Assembly: GCA_937868095.1 (NCBI GenBank)
Contig: CALMLO010000065.1
Coordinates: 52,572-116,571 of the forward strand
Length of the DNA stretch: 64,000 bases
Direction of reading: 5' to 3'
DNA from: an uncultured Phycisphaerales bacterium
GTDB taxonomy: Bacteria > Planctomycetota > Phycisphaerae > Sedimentisphaerales > Anaerohalosphaeraceae
Under the pieces are notes generated by a model, which did not search any database, was not told where the DNA came from, and was given only the letters and a program-made list of their open reading frames with translations. A program made the position numbers and the translations under genes. Shown piece by piece: positions 32,688 through 42,895 of the stretch (position 1 is its first letter; each line of letters begins with the position of its first letter).

Positions 32688-33938
32688 ATGAGTACGATGA
32701 ATGCTTCAGTTGAGATTCGGAGTTTCTTTCAAAAGGTGCTGGAGAATTATCGCCTCCGAGCCGAGCAGCAGGGGGTTCTGCTCACACTGGAAGTGGATGA
32801 GGATGTGCCGCAGAGTTTGACAACAGATCAACTCAAGATGGATCAGGCCTTAAATGCCTTAATGGAACAGGCCTTTGTTCGAACTTGCCAGGGGTCGGTC
32901 ACCGTCCGGGTCCAAAACGAAGACGGGCATGTAGCCATTTCAGTGGAAGATAGCGGTGTCGTCCTCGATCCTGGCAAGATTCGAGCAATTCTGGACCCCA
33001 AAGCGTCAAGCAGTACGTGGGGACAGGATGAACAGCTGGCAGAGATTGCAATGCCGCTTCGGCTGAGTGCCAACTTCATTCGATTGCTGGGCGGCCAGCT
33101 GGAGATGACCTCTTCGGAAAAAGGGCGAACCTGTTTTTCTTTTGCGCTCTCCGATGCAATGTCCCAAGCCGCGCCAAAACCCTCTCCAGCGGAGAAGGAG
33201 CCGACTAAGAAGGAAACCAACGGGGACAGGAATTCTCAGGGTACTATCCGCGTCCTTTTGGTAGATGATGTTCAGGAAAATCGGGCTCTGCTCGAAGTGC
33301 TGCTGAAAAAGATGGGCTATCTCTGCAAACATGGGACAAACGGCCAGGAGGCGGTCGAAATCTGCCGGCAGGAAAGATTTGATTTAATTCTGATGGATTT
33401 GCAAATGCCGTTGATGGATGGCTTTGCAGCGATCCAGCAGATTCGGAGTCATTCTCTCAATCAAAAAACGCCGATTCTGGCCATGACAGCTTCCGGCCAG
33501 AGAGGTGACGATTTAAAGGCCCTTGAGGCGGGCTGCAATGACTGCCTGAGCAAACCTGTCAATGGGCAGCGCCTCCAGCGTAAGGTCTGGCGGCTGCTGG
33601 CTCAGGAAAAGCAGATTCAAGCCGCCGAATCGGGCGAAGAAATCCTGTCTTTTTTGGAAGGCGACCCCGATTATCAGAAGGCGGTCGAAACCTTTGTTGA
33701 AAATCTGCCGGCGAAAATCGAGGAAATGCGCAAGGCCTTCGAGAAAAAAGACTTGAAGGATCTGGCCTTCAAGGCGCACGCCCTGAAGGGATTGGGCGGA
33801 TTTGCGGGCTTTCCAGTCTTCACGGAGAAGGCAAAATCCCTTGAAGAAACCGTGAAAGCGGCGGATTTGGAACGGATTGGCCGGCAACTGGATGAAATGG
33901 TGCAGCTGTGTATGCGAACCCGTTTGCAGAATAAATAA
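32688..33938 (+). CDS. HATPase-like, receiver and Hpt protein lacking a HisKA domain
   Basis: A 416-residue signalling protein. The N-terminal 160 residues look like a histidine-kinase ATPase fold without the preceding dimerisation/phosphoacceptor domain. Its N-box (DQALNALMEQAFVRT) and G1 box (VEDSGVVLDPGK) lack the usual Asn and Gly residues, so it is probably catalytically inactive. A receiver domain (about 187-305) has Asp237 in LILMDLQMPLMDGF and Lys in CLSKPVNG. A C-terminal Hpt domain (about 320-410) has His364 in KAHALKGLGGFAGF. It likely acts as a phosphorelay intermediate for a kinase elsewhere. An intrinsic terminator follows at 33961. Confidence 0.85.
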   Translation: MSTMNASVEIRSFFQKVLENYRLRAEQQGVLLTLEVDEDVPQSLTTDQLKMDQALNALMEQAFVRTCQGSVTVRVQNEDGHVAISVEDSGVVLDPGKIRAILDPKASSSTWGQDEQLAEIAMPLRLSANFIRLLGGQLEMTSSEKGRTCFSFALSDAMSQAAPKPSPAEKEPTKKETNGDRNSQGTIRVLLVDDVQENRALLEVLLKKMGYLCKHGTNGQEAVEICRQERFDLILMDLQMPLMDGFAAIQQIRSHSLNQKTPILAMTASGQRGDDLKALEAGCNDCLSKPVNGQRLQRKVWRLLAQEKQIQAAESGEEILSFLEGDPDYQKAVETFVENLPAKIEEMRKAFEKKDLKDLAFKAHALKGLGGFAGFPVFTEKAKSLEETVKAADLERIGRQLDEMVQLCMRTRLQNK

Positions 33939-33960
33939 ACCTTTTTCTCTTTTTCTTTTC

Positions 33961-33990
33961 AAAAGGGACTTCGGCCAAGTCCCTTTTTTT
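33961..33990 (+). terminator. Intrinsic terminator after the Hpt relay gene
   Basis: Stem AAGGGACTT / AAGTCCCTT with a 5-base CGGCC loop, followed by seven Ts, 22 bases after the stop codon. A-rich flank upstream would also allow a weaker reverse-strand terminator. Confidence 0.9.
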
Positions 33991-34168
33991 GTGCGCGGGG
34001 GGTGTTTTTCTCCTTGTTTTTATTCGCTTTCTGCCAAAATGACATATTGAGACAGAGGGCGTCTGGGTTTTAACTTCTTTATTTGACTGTAGTTACATAT
34101 TATATGGTTTTGGGCACAAGGTTTGCTCTTTCTATTTCCAGCCAAAAGAATAAGGAAAGGGGAAACCT

Positions 34169-36751
34169 ATGAAATTTGACAAGTTTACCGTAAAGGCCCA
34201 GGAAGCATTGGCAACGGCCCAGCAAATAGCGATGGAGCGCTCCCATACGGTTCTATCGCCGCTGCATCTTCTTTCTGCACTTCTTTCAGATGAAGAGGGA
34301 ATGGCCTCTATGATTATTAAGAAGATTGGCAGCCGCATTGAACGGATTCGCCAGATGACCGAGAGCGAAATGAACCGTCTGCCGAGAGGCAAAGTCTCAG
34401 GCCGGATTTTTCCGGATTCGGCCTTCCAGCAGGTGATTCTTGATGCTCAAAACAAAGCAGACAAAATGGGAGATGAATACCTCAGTACGGAACACCTGCT
34501 GCTTGCGCTGGCGGAAGTCCAAAGTGATGCCAAAGAAATTTTATCTGTTAATTCCATTACAACGAATGCTATCGAAAAAGCACTCAAAGAGATTCGAGGG
34601 GACGCCAGAGTAACAGATGACAATCCGGAAAGCAAATATCAGGCCCTGGAACGTTTCGGCATTGATTTAGTGGAGCTGGCCCGCAAAGGAAAGCTTGATC
34701 CAGTCATCGGACGGGATAAGGAGATTCGCCGGTGTATGCAGGTGCTGAATCGCCGCACGAAGAACAACCCTGTGCTGATTGGGGAGCCGGGCGTGGGAAA
34801 AACGGCAATTGTCGAGGGGCTGGCTCAGCGGATTGTGGCCGGTGATGTGCCCGCAAGTCTGAAAGACAAGCGGGTTATTGCCTTGGATATGGGAGCTCTG
34901 ATTGCGGGAACAAAATTCCGCGGGGAGTTTGAAGACCGATTTAAGGCAGTGCTCAAAGAAGTCATCAACTCCGAGGGGAAAATTATCCTGTTTATTGATG
35001 AGCTGCATACGATTGTCGGCGCCGGCAAAGCCGAAGGGGCGGTCGATGCCGGCAATCTGCTCAAACCTTCGCTGGCACGCGGCGAACTGCGATGCATCGG
35101 TGCCACGACCCTCGATGAATACCGTAAATACATCGAAAAAGATGCGGCGTTAGAAAGACGTTTCCAGCCGATAATGGTGGAGCCGCCGAGCGTGGAGGAG
35201 ACTATCGCGATTCTGCGCGGTCTCAAAGAGCGGTATGATGCTCACCACGGCGTGCGCATTACGGATGCAGCGCTGGTGGCGGCGGCGACTTTGTCTCATC
35301 GGTATATCCAGGACCGCTTCCTGCCGGATAAAGCAATCGACCTAATTGATGAAGCGGCGTCTCGGCTTCGGATTGAAAATGATTCGCTGCCGTCCGAACT
35401 GGATTCGATTCGCCGGAAGATTATGCAGATGGAGATTGAGCGGCAGGCTCTGAAAAAAGAAACAGATGAAGCCAGCAAACGTCAACTCGAAAAAATTGAA
35501 AAACAACTGGCCGAGCTGAAGGCCCAGGATGGGGAGCTGACAGCTCGCTGGGAATCAGAGAAAAAGCTGATTGAACGGGTCAAAAGCATCAAAGAGCGGA
35601 TTTCGGCAGTGCAGGCGGAGTTCGAAGAGGCGCAGCGTCGAGGCGATCTGGAAAGAGCTGCACGGCTGAAATATGAAACTCTGCCTGCCCTTCAGAAACA
35701 ACTGTCAGAGGCGGAAGAGACCTTGGCTAAGTCCGATGGGACCAGTCTGATTCACAACGAAGTGACGGAAGAACATATTGCCCAGATTGTAAGCGAGTGG
35801 ACGGGGATCCCTGTATCGCGGCTGATGGCCGCACAGCGCCAGCGGCTGCTCAACATGGAAGAAGAAATCAAACGTCGGGTGGTCGGCCAGGAAGAGGCGG
35901 TTTCGGCTATTTGCAATGCGGTTCGGCGAAACCGGGCCGGCTTAGGGGATCCGAATCGTCCTATCGGTGTCTTTTTGTTCCTCGGCCCTACCGGTGTGGG
36001 TAAGACCGAACTGGCAAAGGCGCTGGCGGAGTTTCTGTTCAACGATCCCAACAGTATGATTCGCATTGATATGAGCGAGTTTATGGAGCCGCATTCGGTG
36101 GCTCGTCTGATTGGAGCGCCGCCCGGCTATGTAGGATATGAAGAGGGCGGACGCCTCACGGAGGCGGTGCGCCGGAAACCGTATTCGGTGGTGCTGCTGG
36201 ATGAAATCGAAAAAGCTCATCCGGATGTCTTCAACGTCCTGCTGCAAGTGTTTGACGATGGACGTTTGACAGATGGTAAAGGGCGGACGGTGGATTTCAA
36301 AAATACCGTCATCATTATGACCAGCAATTTCGCCAGCCAGCAGATTCTGCAGCTTACTGAACAGAAGGGAGCGGATTGGGAGATAGAAGCCCATGTCAAA
36401 GAGGCGCTGAAGAAGCATTTCAAGCCGGAGTTTCTCAACCGGATTGATGAAATTATCATCTTCCATATGCTGCGTCCGGAACACCTCGAGAAGATTGTGG
36501 ATATTCAGCTCAGGTATCTGGCCGAACGGCTCAAAGCAAGGAATCTGGAAGTGGAGTTTACGGATGCGGCGAGGAAACTGCTGCTGAAGGAAGGGTATGA
36601 TCCGGCATTTGGCGCCCGACCTCTGAAGCGTGTGATTCAGCAGCGGCTGGAAAACCCGCTGGCTGCTGAGTTGATCGCCGGCAAATTTAACGAGGGAGAC
36701 CGCATCCGCATTGATGCGGACGATCACCAGTTCCGATTTGAAAAGGTGTAA
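34169..36751 (+). CDS. clpB: Protein disaggregase ClpB
   Basis: A complete 860-residue ClpB that resolubilises aggregated proteins with DnaK. It has a Clp N domain (about 1-145; [21 protein letters not shown]), a first AAA+ module (Walker [14 protein letters not shown] near residue 208, Walker [16 protein letters not shown]), the coiled-coil middle domain (about 405-525), which distinguishes ClpB from ClpA/ClpC, and a second AAA+ module ([31 protein letters not shown]). No ClpP-binding loop is evident. An AAGGAAAGGGG ribosome site precedes the ATG. I found no CIRCE element in the 178 bases upstream after the terminator. Confidence 0.97.
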   Translation: MKFDKFTVKAQEALATAQQIAMERSHTVLSPLHLLSALLSDEEGMASMIIKKIGSRIERIRQMTESEMNRLPRGKVSGRIFPDSAFQQVILDAQNKADKMGDEYLSTEHLLLALAEVQSDAKEILSVNSITTNAIEKALKEIRGDARVTDDNPESKYQALERFGIDLVELARKGKLDPVIGRDKEIRRCMQVLNRRTKNNPVLIGEPGVGKTAIVEGLAQRIVAGDVPASLKDKRVIALDMGALIAGTKFRGEFEDRFKAVLKEVINSEGKIILFIDELHTIVGAGKAEGAVDAGNLLKPSLARGELRCIGATTLDEYRKYIEKDAALERRFQPIMVEPPSVEETIAILRGLKERYDAHHGVRITDAALVAAATLSHRYIQDRFLPDKAIDLIDEAASRLRIENDSLPSELDSIRRKIMQMEIERQALKKETDEASKRQLEKIEKQLAELKAQDGELTARWESEKKLIERVKSIKERISAVQAEFEEAQRRGDLERAARLKYETLPALQKQLSEAEETLAKSDGTSLIHNEVTEEHIAQIVSEWTGIPVSRLMAAQRQRLLNMEEEIKRRVVGQEEAVSAICNAVRRNRAGLGDPNRPIGVFLFLGPTGVGKTELAKALAEFLFNDPNSMIRIDMSEFMEPHSVARLIGAPPGYVGYEEGGRLTEAVRRKPYSVVLLDEIEKAHPDVFNVLLQVFDDGRLTDGKGRTVDFKNTVIIMTSNFASQQILQLTEQKGADWEIEAHVKEALKKHFKPEFLNRIDEIIIFHMLRPEHLEKIVDIQLRYLAERLKARNLEVEFTDAARKLLLKEGYDPAFGARPLKRVIQQRLENPLAAELIAGKFNEGDRIRIDADDHQFRFEKV

Positions 36752-36777
36752 GGCCGGTTTGGAAAAGGGCTCTGCCT

Positions 36778-37734
36778 TTAAGGCAAAAGAATGATTTTAC
36801 CGAGGTGAGGAGACTCAATGATTTCGCGATGGGCGTGAGCTGCCTGGTGAAGCGGCAGGCAGCGGCTAATCACCGGTTTCAATTTGCCTTGAAGGAGCCC
36901 TTTTTCAATGCCGGAATAGATCTCTTGAAGCTCTTGGAGAGAAGCGTTCATCAGCATCAGCCCGTGAATATTGAGTTCTCCAGCCATGGCTTTTCGCGGG
37001 TCGATTTCAATCCGCCCGCGGGAGCCGATAATCACCAGGCGGCCGCCTTTGGCTAAAATGTCCATATCTCGATCAAGATTGAGATTAGCCAGCATCTCAA
37101 GCAGAAGGTCCACCCCCTTTGTCAATTCGAGGATTTTCTGGAAATGGTCCGGGTCATAATGGTCAAAGACGGCCTGGGTGCCTTGCTGCTGTACCAGTTG
37201 TCGCCCTGCAGGGGTGCCGGCTGTTGCAATCACCCGAAGGCCTGCAGCGGCAGCCAGCTGAACAGCGGCAATTCCTACACCGCCGCTGGCCCCGTGAATC
37301 AGCACCCGTTCTCCGCTGACAGCATGACCCCGCTGAAACAGTGCCCGCCAGGCCGTACCATAAGGGATGCCAATCGCGGCGCCTTCCTCGAAGCTCACAG
37401 AATCGGGCAAGGGGTGGATATGGTGGGGCAGGCAAAGGGTTTGCTGGGCATAGGTGCCGGTTAGCGAGTCCGATGTATAGACTCGTTGTCCGGCATAAAG
37501 GTTTTTCACGTCGGACCCTACCTGAAGAATTACTCCTGCCGCATCAAAACCCGGTGTAAAAGGCAGTTCTTTTTTAAGGTGATAGTTGCCGCTGCGGATA
37601 TAGGTATCGACCGGATTGACTCCTGCCGCCTTCACTTCCACTAAAATTTGTCCCGCCTTGGGCTGCAGCGGCTCTATCTCTTCTATCTGCATGACTTCCG
37701 GCGGCCCATATTGATGAATTCGAATGGCTTTCAT
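36778..37734 (-). CDS. qor: NADPH:quinone oxidoreductase, zeta-crystallin (MDR) family
   Basis: A 318-residue medium-chain dehydrogenase/reductase of the quinone oxidoreductase type: catalytic-domain start KAIRIHQYGPPEVMQIEE, VKAAGVNPVDTYIRSG, PGFDAAGVI, the nucleotide-binding GASGGVGIAAVQLA and GGRLVIIGSRG. It has no structural zinc Cys cluster, as expected for this subfamily. It probably reduces quinones or enones with NADPH in the cytoplasm. It is convergent with clpB, 26 bases apart. The exact substrate cannot be read from the sequence. Confidence 0.9.
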   Translation of the reverse strand: MKAIRIHQYGPPEVMQIEEIEPLQPKAGQILVEVKAAGVNPVDTYIRSGNYHLKKELPFTPGFDAAGVILQVGSDVKNLYAGQRVYTSDSLTGTYAQQTLCLPHHIHPLPDSVSFEEGAAIGIPYGTAWRALFQRGHAVSGERVLIHGASGGVGIAAVQLAAAAGLRVIATAGTPAGRQLVQQQGTQAVFDHYDPDHFQKILELTKGVDLLLEMLANLNLDRDMDILAKGGRLVIIGSRGRIEIDPRKAMAGELNIHGLMLMNASLQELQEIYSGIEKGLLQGKLKPVISRCLPLHQAAHAHREIIESPHLGKIILLP

Positions 37735-38016
37735 ACCTTCCTTTATAGCGGATTTTTTCTTTTTTGTATAGTTTTTTGGTTAAAGAAAGCAGCGTAAATT
37801 TGGAAGAAATTAAGAAAATGGCGGCTGGCTTATTTGTTCAAAGAATTCTTTTGCAACTATTTGTAATTTCTTTTTGCATATTATGTTAGAAAGAATGAAA
37901 ATCGTAAAATCAAAGTTTCCTGAAAATTGATTGTTTAAAAAAGTTTGTATTTATGGTAGAAGACGGCTGATGAGCAGTCGTTTGTCAAACAGAATGGCAA
38001 TCGGAAAGGAGAAACT

Positions 38017-39189
38017 ATGATGCTCGGCAGGATGCTTAAAATGGGAATGGTAGGGGGCGGACCAGGGGCATTTATAGGGGAAGTGCATCGTAAAGCAGCC
38101 CGAATGGATGGTCAAATCGAGTTAGTAGGAGGGGCCTTCGATATCAATCCTCGAAACTCCAAGCAAATGGGCAGGATTCTTTATTTAGACCCCAGACGTT
38201 GCTATCGTTGCTATGAGGAATTGATTGAAAAGGAGCTGAAACTGCCGGAGGGGGAACGAATGGATTTTGTGTCTATCACCACCCCTAATAATTGGCACTA
38301 TCCCATTGCACGAGATTTGCTCGAAGCAGGTTTCCATGTAATGTGCGAAAAGCCAATGACCATTTCAGTTCAGGAGGCCCGCAGTCTGGTTCAGATTGTC
38401 CGAAAAACAAAGCGTGTTTTCGGTCTGATGCATAACTATACGGGCTATCCAATGGTCAAGTTGGCCCGTGATATGATTAAAAATGGCGAACTGGGTAAAA
38501 TACGCAAAGTGGTGGTACAGTATCCCCAGGGCTGGCTGGCTACGCCGATTGAACGGACCGGCCAGCAGCAGGCCGCTTGGCGGACGGACCCCAAACAAAG
38601 CGGCGGCAGCGGTTGCGGCGGGGACATCGGCACTCATGCTGAAAATCTGGCCGAATATATTACAGGTCTGAAGATGACGCACTTGTGTGCGGAGTTGACT
38701 ACATTTGTGAAAGGGCGGAAGCTGGATGACGATGTGAACTGTTTAGTGAGGTTCAACAATGGCGCCAAGGGGCTTCTGCACGCAAGTCAAATTTCGGTGG
38801 GAGAGGAAAATAATTTAGCCATCTGGGTTTATGGTGAGCTTGCAGGTCTTGAATGGCATCAGGAGAATCCAAACGACCTGATTGTTAAGCCGTTGGGCAA
38901 GCCGCTCCAGGTGTGGAAACGCGGGAATGACTATGCGGCGGCTTACAGTCCTGCTGCTGCTCGGGCAACACGACTTCCAAGCGGCCATCCAGAGGCATTT
39001 ATTGAGGCCTTTGCAAACATTTACCGCAATTTTGCTGATACGGTACGGGCAAAAATGGAACACCGAAAACCAGACCCGCTTGCTCTGGATTTTCCAGATG
39101 TTTACGATGGCCTTCGCGGGATGCTGTTTTTGGAAACACTGCTGGCCAGTGGTCGAAGCAAGCAAAAATGGACTCCTTTTAAGAAATAA
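38017..39189 (+). CDS. Cytoplasmic Gfo/Idh/MocA family oxidoreductase
   Basis: A 390-residue oxidoreductase without an export signal, unlike the other family members downstream. Rossmann loop [36 protein letters not shown], and the catalytic-lysine motif CEKPMTIS; C-terminal [22 protein letters not shown] carries the family Asp/His pair. An AAGGAG ribosome site precedes the start. The next gene encodes a sugar isomerase TIM barrel 17 bases away; this pair, oxidoreductase plus isomerase, recurs in inositol and 3-keto-sugar pathways. It would act on sugars after uptake, for example reducing a keto-sugar. Substrate unknown. Confidence 0.88.
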   Translation: MMLGRMLKMGMVGGGPGAFIGEVHRKAARMDGQIELVGGAFDINPRNSKQMGRILYLDPRRCYRCYEELIEKELKLPEGERMDFVSITTPNNWHYPIARDLLEAGFHVMCEKPMTISVQEARSLVQIVRKTKRVFGLMHNYTGYPMVKLARDMIKNGELGKIRKVVVQYPQGWLATPIERTGQQQAAWRTDPKQSGGSGCGGDIGTHAENLAEYITGLKMTHLCAELTTFVKGRKLDDDVNCLVRFNNGAKGLLHASQISVGEENNLAIWVYGELAGLEWHQENPNDLIVKPLGKPLQVWKRGNDYAAAYSPAAARATRLPSGHPEAFIEAFANIYRNFADTVRAKMEHRKPDPLALDFPDVYDGLRGMLFLETLLASGRSKQKWTPFKK

Positions 39190-39206
39190 TTGAGGAGAAC
39201 GGACGT

Positions 39207-40202
39207 ATGGGACGAGCAGTTACAATTTTTACAGGTCAATGGGCTGATTTGCCGCTGGAAGAAGTGGCCAAGATAATGGCCGGATTCGGCTATGACGGTT
39301 TGGAAATGGCCTGCTGGGGAGACCATCTGGATGTCTTTCGGGCGGCGGAGGATAAGGCCTACTGCAAAAAGCAGAGGTCTATTCTCGAAAAACACAACCT
39401 TCAATTGTTTGCCATCAGTAATCATTTGGCCGGGCAGCTGGTTTGTGATTTGAATAATGACAGCCGTTCAGATGCCTTTGCTCCGGCAGAGTGTGCAGGA
39501 AATGCGGAAAAAAAGCGTGCCTGGGCGGTGGAGGCAATGAAGAAAACGGCCCACGCAGCCCGCAATATGGGCGTTCAGGTTGTCAACGGGTTCACTGGTT
39601 CATCCATCTGGCATTTGCTGTACAGCTTTCCGCCGGTTTCGGATGCCATGATTGAGGAAGGGTTCCGCTATTTTGCTAAGATGTGGAATCCGATTCTCGA
39701 TGAATTTGACAAATGCGGGGTAAAGTTTGCCCTGGAGGTCCATCCGACGGAGATTGCCTTTGATATTTATACGGCCAAACGGGCATTGGAAGCCGTCGGA
39801 AATCGGGAGACATTTGGGTTCAATTTCGATCCGAGCCATCTTCATTGGCAAATGGTCAATCCGGTCTTTTTCCTGAAAGAATTCAGCAGTCGGATTTATC
39901 ATGTTCACATGAAAGATGCGGCTCTGCAGCTGGACGGCAGGAGCGGGATACTCGGTTCTCATCTGAATTTCGGTGATCCGCGGCGGGGATGGGATTTCCG
40001 CTCGCTCGGTCACGGCGGTGTCAATTTCGAAGAGATAATTCGTACGCTTAATCAAATCGGCTATCAGGGGCCGCTGTCGGTAGAGTGGGAAGACAGCGGG
40101 ATGGATCGGATGCATGGGGCTAAGGAGGCGTGTGAATTTGTGAAAAAGATAGACTTTACGCCTTCCAAGATTGCTTTTGATGCGGCGTTTGACCGGACTT
40201 GA
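39207..40202 (+). CDS. Sugar phosphate isomerase/epimerase-like TIM barrel
   Basis: A 331-residue AP-endonuclease-2 fold protein. Metal-site residues are visible as LEVHPTEIAF (Glu/His), FNFDPSHLHWQ (Asp/His), YHVHMKDA (His) and SVEWEDSGMD (Glu), the usual set for members such as IolE/IolI and keto-sugar isomerases. No signal peptide, so it is cytoplasmic like the preceding oxidoreductase. The ribosome site GAGGAG is good. It likely isomerises or epimerises the keto-sugar handled by its neighbour. Confidence 0.88.
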   Translation: MGRAVTIFTGQWADLPLEEVAKIMAGFGYDGLEMACWGDHLDVFRAAEDKAYCKKQRSILEKHNLQLFAISNHLAGQLVCDLNNDSRSDAFAPAECAGNAEKKRAWAVEAMKKTAHAARNMGVQVVNGFTGSSIWHLLYSFPPVSDAMIEEGFRYFAKMWNPILDEFDKCGVKFALEVHPTEIAFDIYTAKRALEAVGNRETFGFNFDPSHLHWQMVNPVFFLKEFSSRIYHVHMKDAALQLDGRSGILGSHLNFGDPRRGWDFRSLGHGGVNFEEIIRTLNQIGYQGPLSVEWEDSGMDRMHGAKEACEFVKKIDFTPSKIAFDAAFDRT

Positions 40203-40226
40203 CGGCGGACAGTCGGAAAGGTTGCT

Positions 40227-41540
40227 ATGAGCGGTTTGCAGTGGAGCCGCCGCGATTTTTTGCGGAATGCATCTGTTGCGGCGGCGGGGGTGATCGGGTT
40301 TCCTTCGTGGGTAAGTCCGGCGGCATTGGGGCGGGGAAGGGGTGTTTCAGCCGGCAATCGAATTACTGTTGGCTGTGTCGGAGTGGGCTGGCAGGGCGGC
40401 TCCAATCTGGGGGCTTTTCTGGCCGAACCTGATGTGCAGGTGGTTGCTGTCTGCGATATAGACCGCAATCATCTTGAAGGGGCCCGCAGACGGGTCAATA
40501 ACCATTACCAAAATCAGGACTGTAAATGCTATACGGATTACCGCCAGATGATGGCGGACCCAGCTATTGATGCGGTAATGCTGGCCTTGCCGGATCATTG
40601 GCATGCCTTGGTTGCGGTCGAAGCCGCCCGCGCCGGCAAAGATATTTACGGTGAAAAACCCCTGACTCATACGCTCCGGGAAGGACGGATTTTGTGTGAT
40701 ACGGTGTGCCGCTATGGAGTCATCTGGCAGACGGGCAGCTGGCAGCGTTCGGAGGCAAATTTCCGCTTTGCCTGTGAGCTGGTTCGAAACGGACGCATCG
40801 GACGGGTCCATACGGTTGAAGTCGGTCTGCCGTCCGGCCACAGTGATTTTGCGAACACACGAGGGCAGGAAAAGATGGGGCCGCCTCCGCCGGAGCTGGA
40901 TTATGAAACATGGCTTGGGCCGGCCCCGTGGGCGCCCTATTGTCCGGCCAGGGTGCATAAAAACTGGAGATGGATTTACGATTATGGCGGCGGACAGCTG
41001 ATGGACTGGGTCGGCCACCATGTGGATATTGCCCATTGGGGATTGAATCTCGACCAGGCAGCGCCGATAGAAATAGAAGGAACCGGCGAGTTCCCGCAGG
41101 ATGGTTTGTGGAACACGGCTACCCGCTATCGACTTGCCGCCAAATACGCCGAAGGGTTTGAGATGATTATTGCAGGGGGGTATAATGATATCCGCGGAGG
41201 GACGAAATGGCTGGGCACAGACGGCTGGGTTTGGGTAGATCGGGGACGCTTGGATGCTTTCCCCAAAAAACTGCTTCAGGAGCGGTTTGGACCTTCCGAG
41301 GTGCATTTGCCTCGCGTAGCCAATCATGTCCGGAATTTCCTGGATTGTGTTAAGAGCCGCAAGCAGACGCTGACTCCCTGTCAGACGGCTCATCATTCGG
41401 CGATTCCCGGCCATTTGGGACTGGTGGCGATGCTGCTCGGGAGAAAAATCCGATTCGACCCGACAACAGAAACGATTTTGAATGATTCCACTGCTAATCA
41501 GATGCTCGGCCATTCCTATCGAAGCCCGTGGACTCTGTAA
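40227..41540 (+). CDS. Tat-exported Gfo/Idh/MocA oxidoreductase, tandem copy A
   Basis: A 437-residue oxidoreductase with a Tat signal (WSRRDFLRNASVAAAGVIGF). Rossmann loop VGCVGVGWQGGSNL, ALPDHWHALVAVEAA, intact catalytic motif GEKPLTHT, WQTGSWQRSEANFRFA, and GQLMDWVGHHVDIAHWGLN. The C-terminus ends RSPWTL. It is strikingly similar to the gene that follows at 41558, so the two are tandem paralogues. It probably oxidises a glycoside or free sugar in the periplasm using a bound nucleotide. Which hydroxyl is attacked is inferred from the 3-keto-glycoside neighbours, not seen directly. Confidence 0.9.
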   Translation: MSGLQWSRRDFLRNASVAAAGVIGFPSWVSPAALGRGRGVSAGNRITVGCVGVGWQGGSNLGAFLAEPDVQVVAVCDIDRNHLEGARRRVNNHYQNQDCKCYTDYRQMMADPAIDAVMLALPDHWHALVAVEAARAGKDIYGEKPLTHTLREGRILCDTVCRYGVIWQTGSWQRSEANFRFACELVRNGRIGRVHTVEVGLPSGHSDFANTRGQEKMGPPPPELDYETWLGPAPWAPYCPARVHKNWRWIYDYGGGQLMDWVGHHVDIAHWGLNLDQAAPIEIEGTGEFPQDGLWNTATRYRLAAKYAEGFEMIIAGGYNDIRGGTKWLGTDGWVWVDRGRLDAFPKKLLQERFGPSEVHLPRVANHVRNFLDCVKSRKQTLTPCQTAHHSAIPGHLGLVAMLLGRKIRFDPTTETILNDSTANQMLGHSYRSPWTL

Positions 41541-41557
41541 GGAAACGGAGACAGCCA

Positions 41558-42880
41558 ATGAACGATAGAGCAGGACTCAATCGGCGGGACTTTCTGAAGA
41601 CATGCGGCAAGACGGCGGCAATTGCAGCATTTCCCTATGTGGTTGGCTCTTCTGCCTTGGGCAAGTTCGGGGCGGTTGCCCCCAGCAATCGAATTACGAT
41701 GGGGGCGATTGGCTGCGGGTCCATGGGGACGGCCAATCTCCGTACTTTTTTGGATCATTTTCCGCAGGTGCATTTTGCAGCTGTCTGCGATGTGGATTTG
41801 CGTCGGGCAAGGGCTGTGAAAGCAGAAATTGATCGGAAATATCAGACCGCCGACTGTGCCGTTTACCAGGATTTTCGGGAGATGATTGCCCGCGGGGATT
41901 TGGACGCGGTCTGTCATGCTGTTCCTGACCATTGGCATGCGCTGATTTCAGTTGCCTGTGCCAGGGCCGGGCTGGATATGTATGGTGAAAAGCCGCTGGC
42001 CCGAACGATTCGGGAAGGGCGGGCTATTTGCGAGGCGGTGAAGCGATACGGTGTTGTCTGGCAGACCGGCAGCTGGCAGCGGTCCGTGGCCAACTTTCAT
42101 CGGGCCTGCCAGCTGGTGCGCAATGGACGGATTGGCAAGGTTTCGTATGTGGAGGTAGGGCTTCCGGACGGCAATCCTGCAAGTCCGCCGCCCCGGCTCC
42201 TGGAAGTACCGGAAGAGTTTGATTATTCGATGTGGCTGGGACCTGCACCGTGGCGGCCCTATCAGAATTTCGGGCAAGGCGGCGTCCACTGGGATTGGCG
42301 ATGGATTCAGGATTACTCGGGGGGACAGCTGACAGATTGGGCAGGGCATCACATTGACATTGCCCACTGGGGTCTGGGGCTGGATTGGACCGGACCGCTT
42401 ACAGTAGAAGGGCAGGGCAAATACTATCAGGACGGCATATACGATACGCCCTATGAGTATGAGTTTGTCTGTACGTATGAAAATGGACTTCAAATGAGAG
42501 TGGCCAATGCCTCCCGTTTGCCGAAGGGAATGGGCACGGTGTGGTATGGTCAGGACGGCTGGATTCATGTGGACAGAGAGGATGTATTGGAAGCATCCAA
42601 TCCTCGGATTCTTCGGGAAAAAATTGGACCGGAGGAGGTGCATCTGTTTTTGAGTCCCTCCGGACATCACGGTAATTTTATTGATTGCATCAAGAGCCGC
42701 AAAACAACGGCTGCGCCGGCGGAGGTTGCCCATCGTTCCATTACGGTCGGACTTCTGGGGGAGATTGCAATGCTCACCGGACGAAAACTGAGGTGGAATC
42801 CTAAAACGGAAACATTTGCGGATGATCCCGGGGCCAACCGTCTGCTGGGCCGGTCGATGCGAAGCCCGTGGCATCTATAG
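41558..42880 (+). CDS. Tat-exported Gfo/Idh/MocA oxidoreductase, tandem copy B
   Basis: A 440-residue paralogue of the preceding gene with a Tat signal (LNRRDFLKTCGKTAAIAAF). Rossmann loop MGAIGCGSMGTANL, VPDHWHALISVACA, catalytic GEKPLART, WQTGSWQRSVANFHRA, and GQLTDWAGHHIDIAHWGLG; it also ends RSPWHL. The start at 41558 has a GGAG site 18 bases after the previous stop. The N-terminal and substrate-loop regions differ from copy A, so the two may handle different sugars or opposite redox half-reactions. Confidence 0.9.
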   Translation: MNDRAGLNRRDFLKTCGKTAAIAAFPYVVGSSALGKFGAVAPSNRITMGAIGCGSMGTANLRTFLDHFPQVHFAAVCDVDLRRARAVKAEIDRKYQTADCAVYQDFREMIARGDLDAVCHAVPDHWHALISVACARAGLDMYGEKPLARTIREGRAICEAVKRYGVVWQTGSWQRSVANFHRACQLVRNGRIGKVSYVEVGLPDGNPASPPPRLLEVPEEFDYSMWLGPAPWRPYQNFGQGGVHWDWRWIQDYSGGQLTDWAGHHIDIAHWGLGLDWTGPLTVEGQGKYYQDGIYDTPYEYEFVCTYENGLQMRVANASRLPKGMGTVWYGQDGWIHVDREDVLEASNPRILREKIGPEEVHLFLSPSGHHGNFIDCIKSRKTTAAPAEVAHRSITVGLLGEIAMLTGRKLRWNPKTETFADDPGANRLLGRSMRSPWHL

Positions 42881-42895
42881 GGAAAGGAAATGAGA

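Noticed and set aside
34083..34106. TTGACT followed by TATTAT/TATATG upstream of clpB
   Set aside because: The hexamers are only 9-12 bases apart, too close for a normal promoter; no CIRCE element either.
37927..37953. TTGATT and TATTTA ahead of the oxidoreductase locus
   Set aside because: The spacing is 15 bases in an AT-rich stretch; too weak to list as a promoter, though some promoter must lie in 37735-38016.
40347..41558. A 403-residue minus-strand frame opposite a Gfo/Idh gene
   Set aside because: Antisense shadow of a strongly supported oxidoreductase; similar shadows occur opposite other family members.
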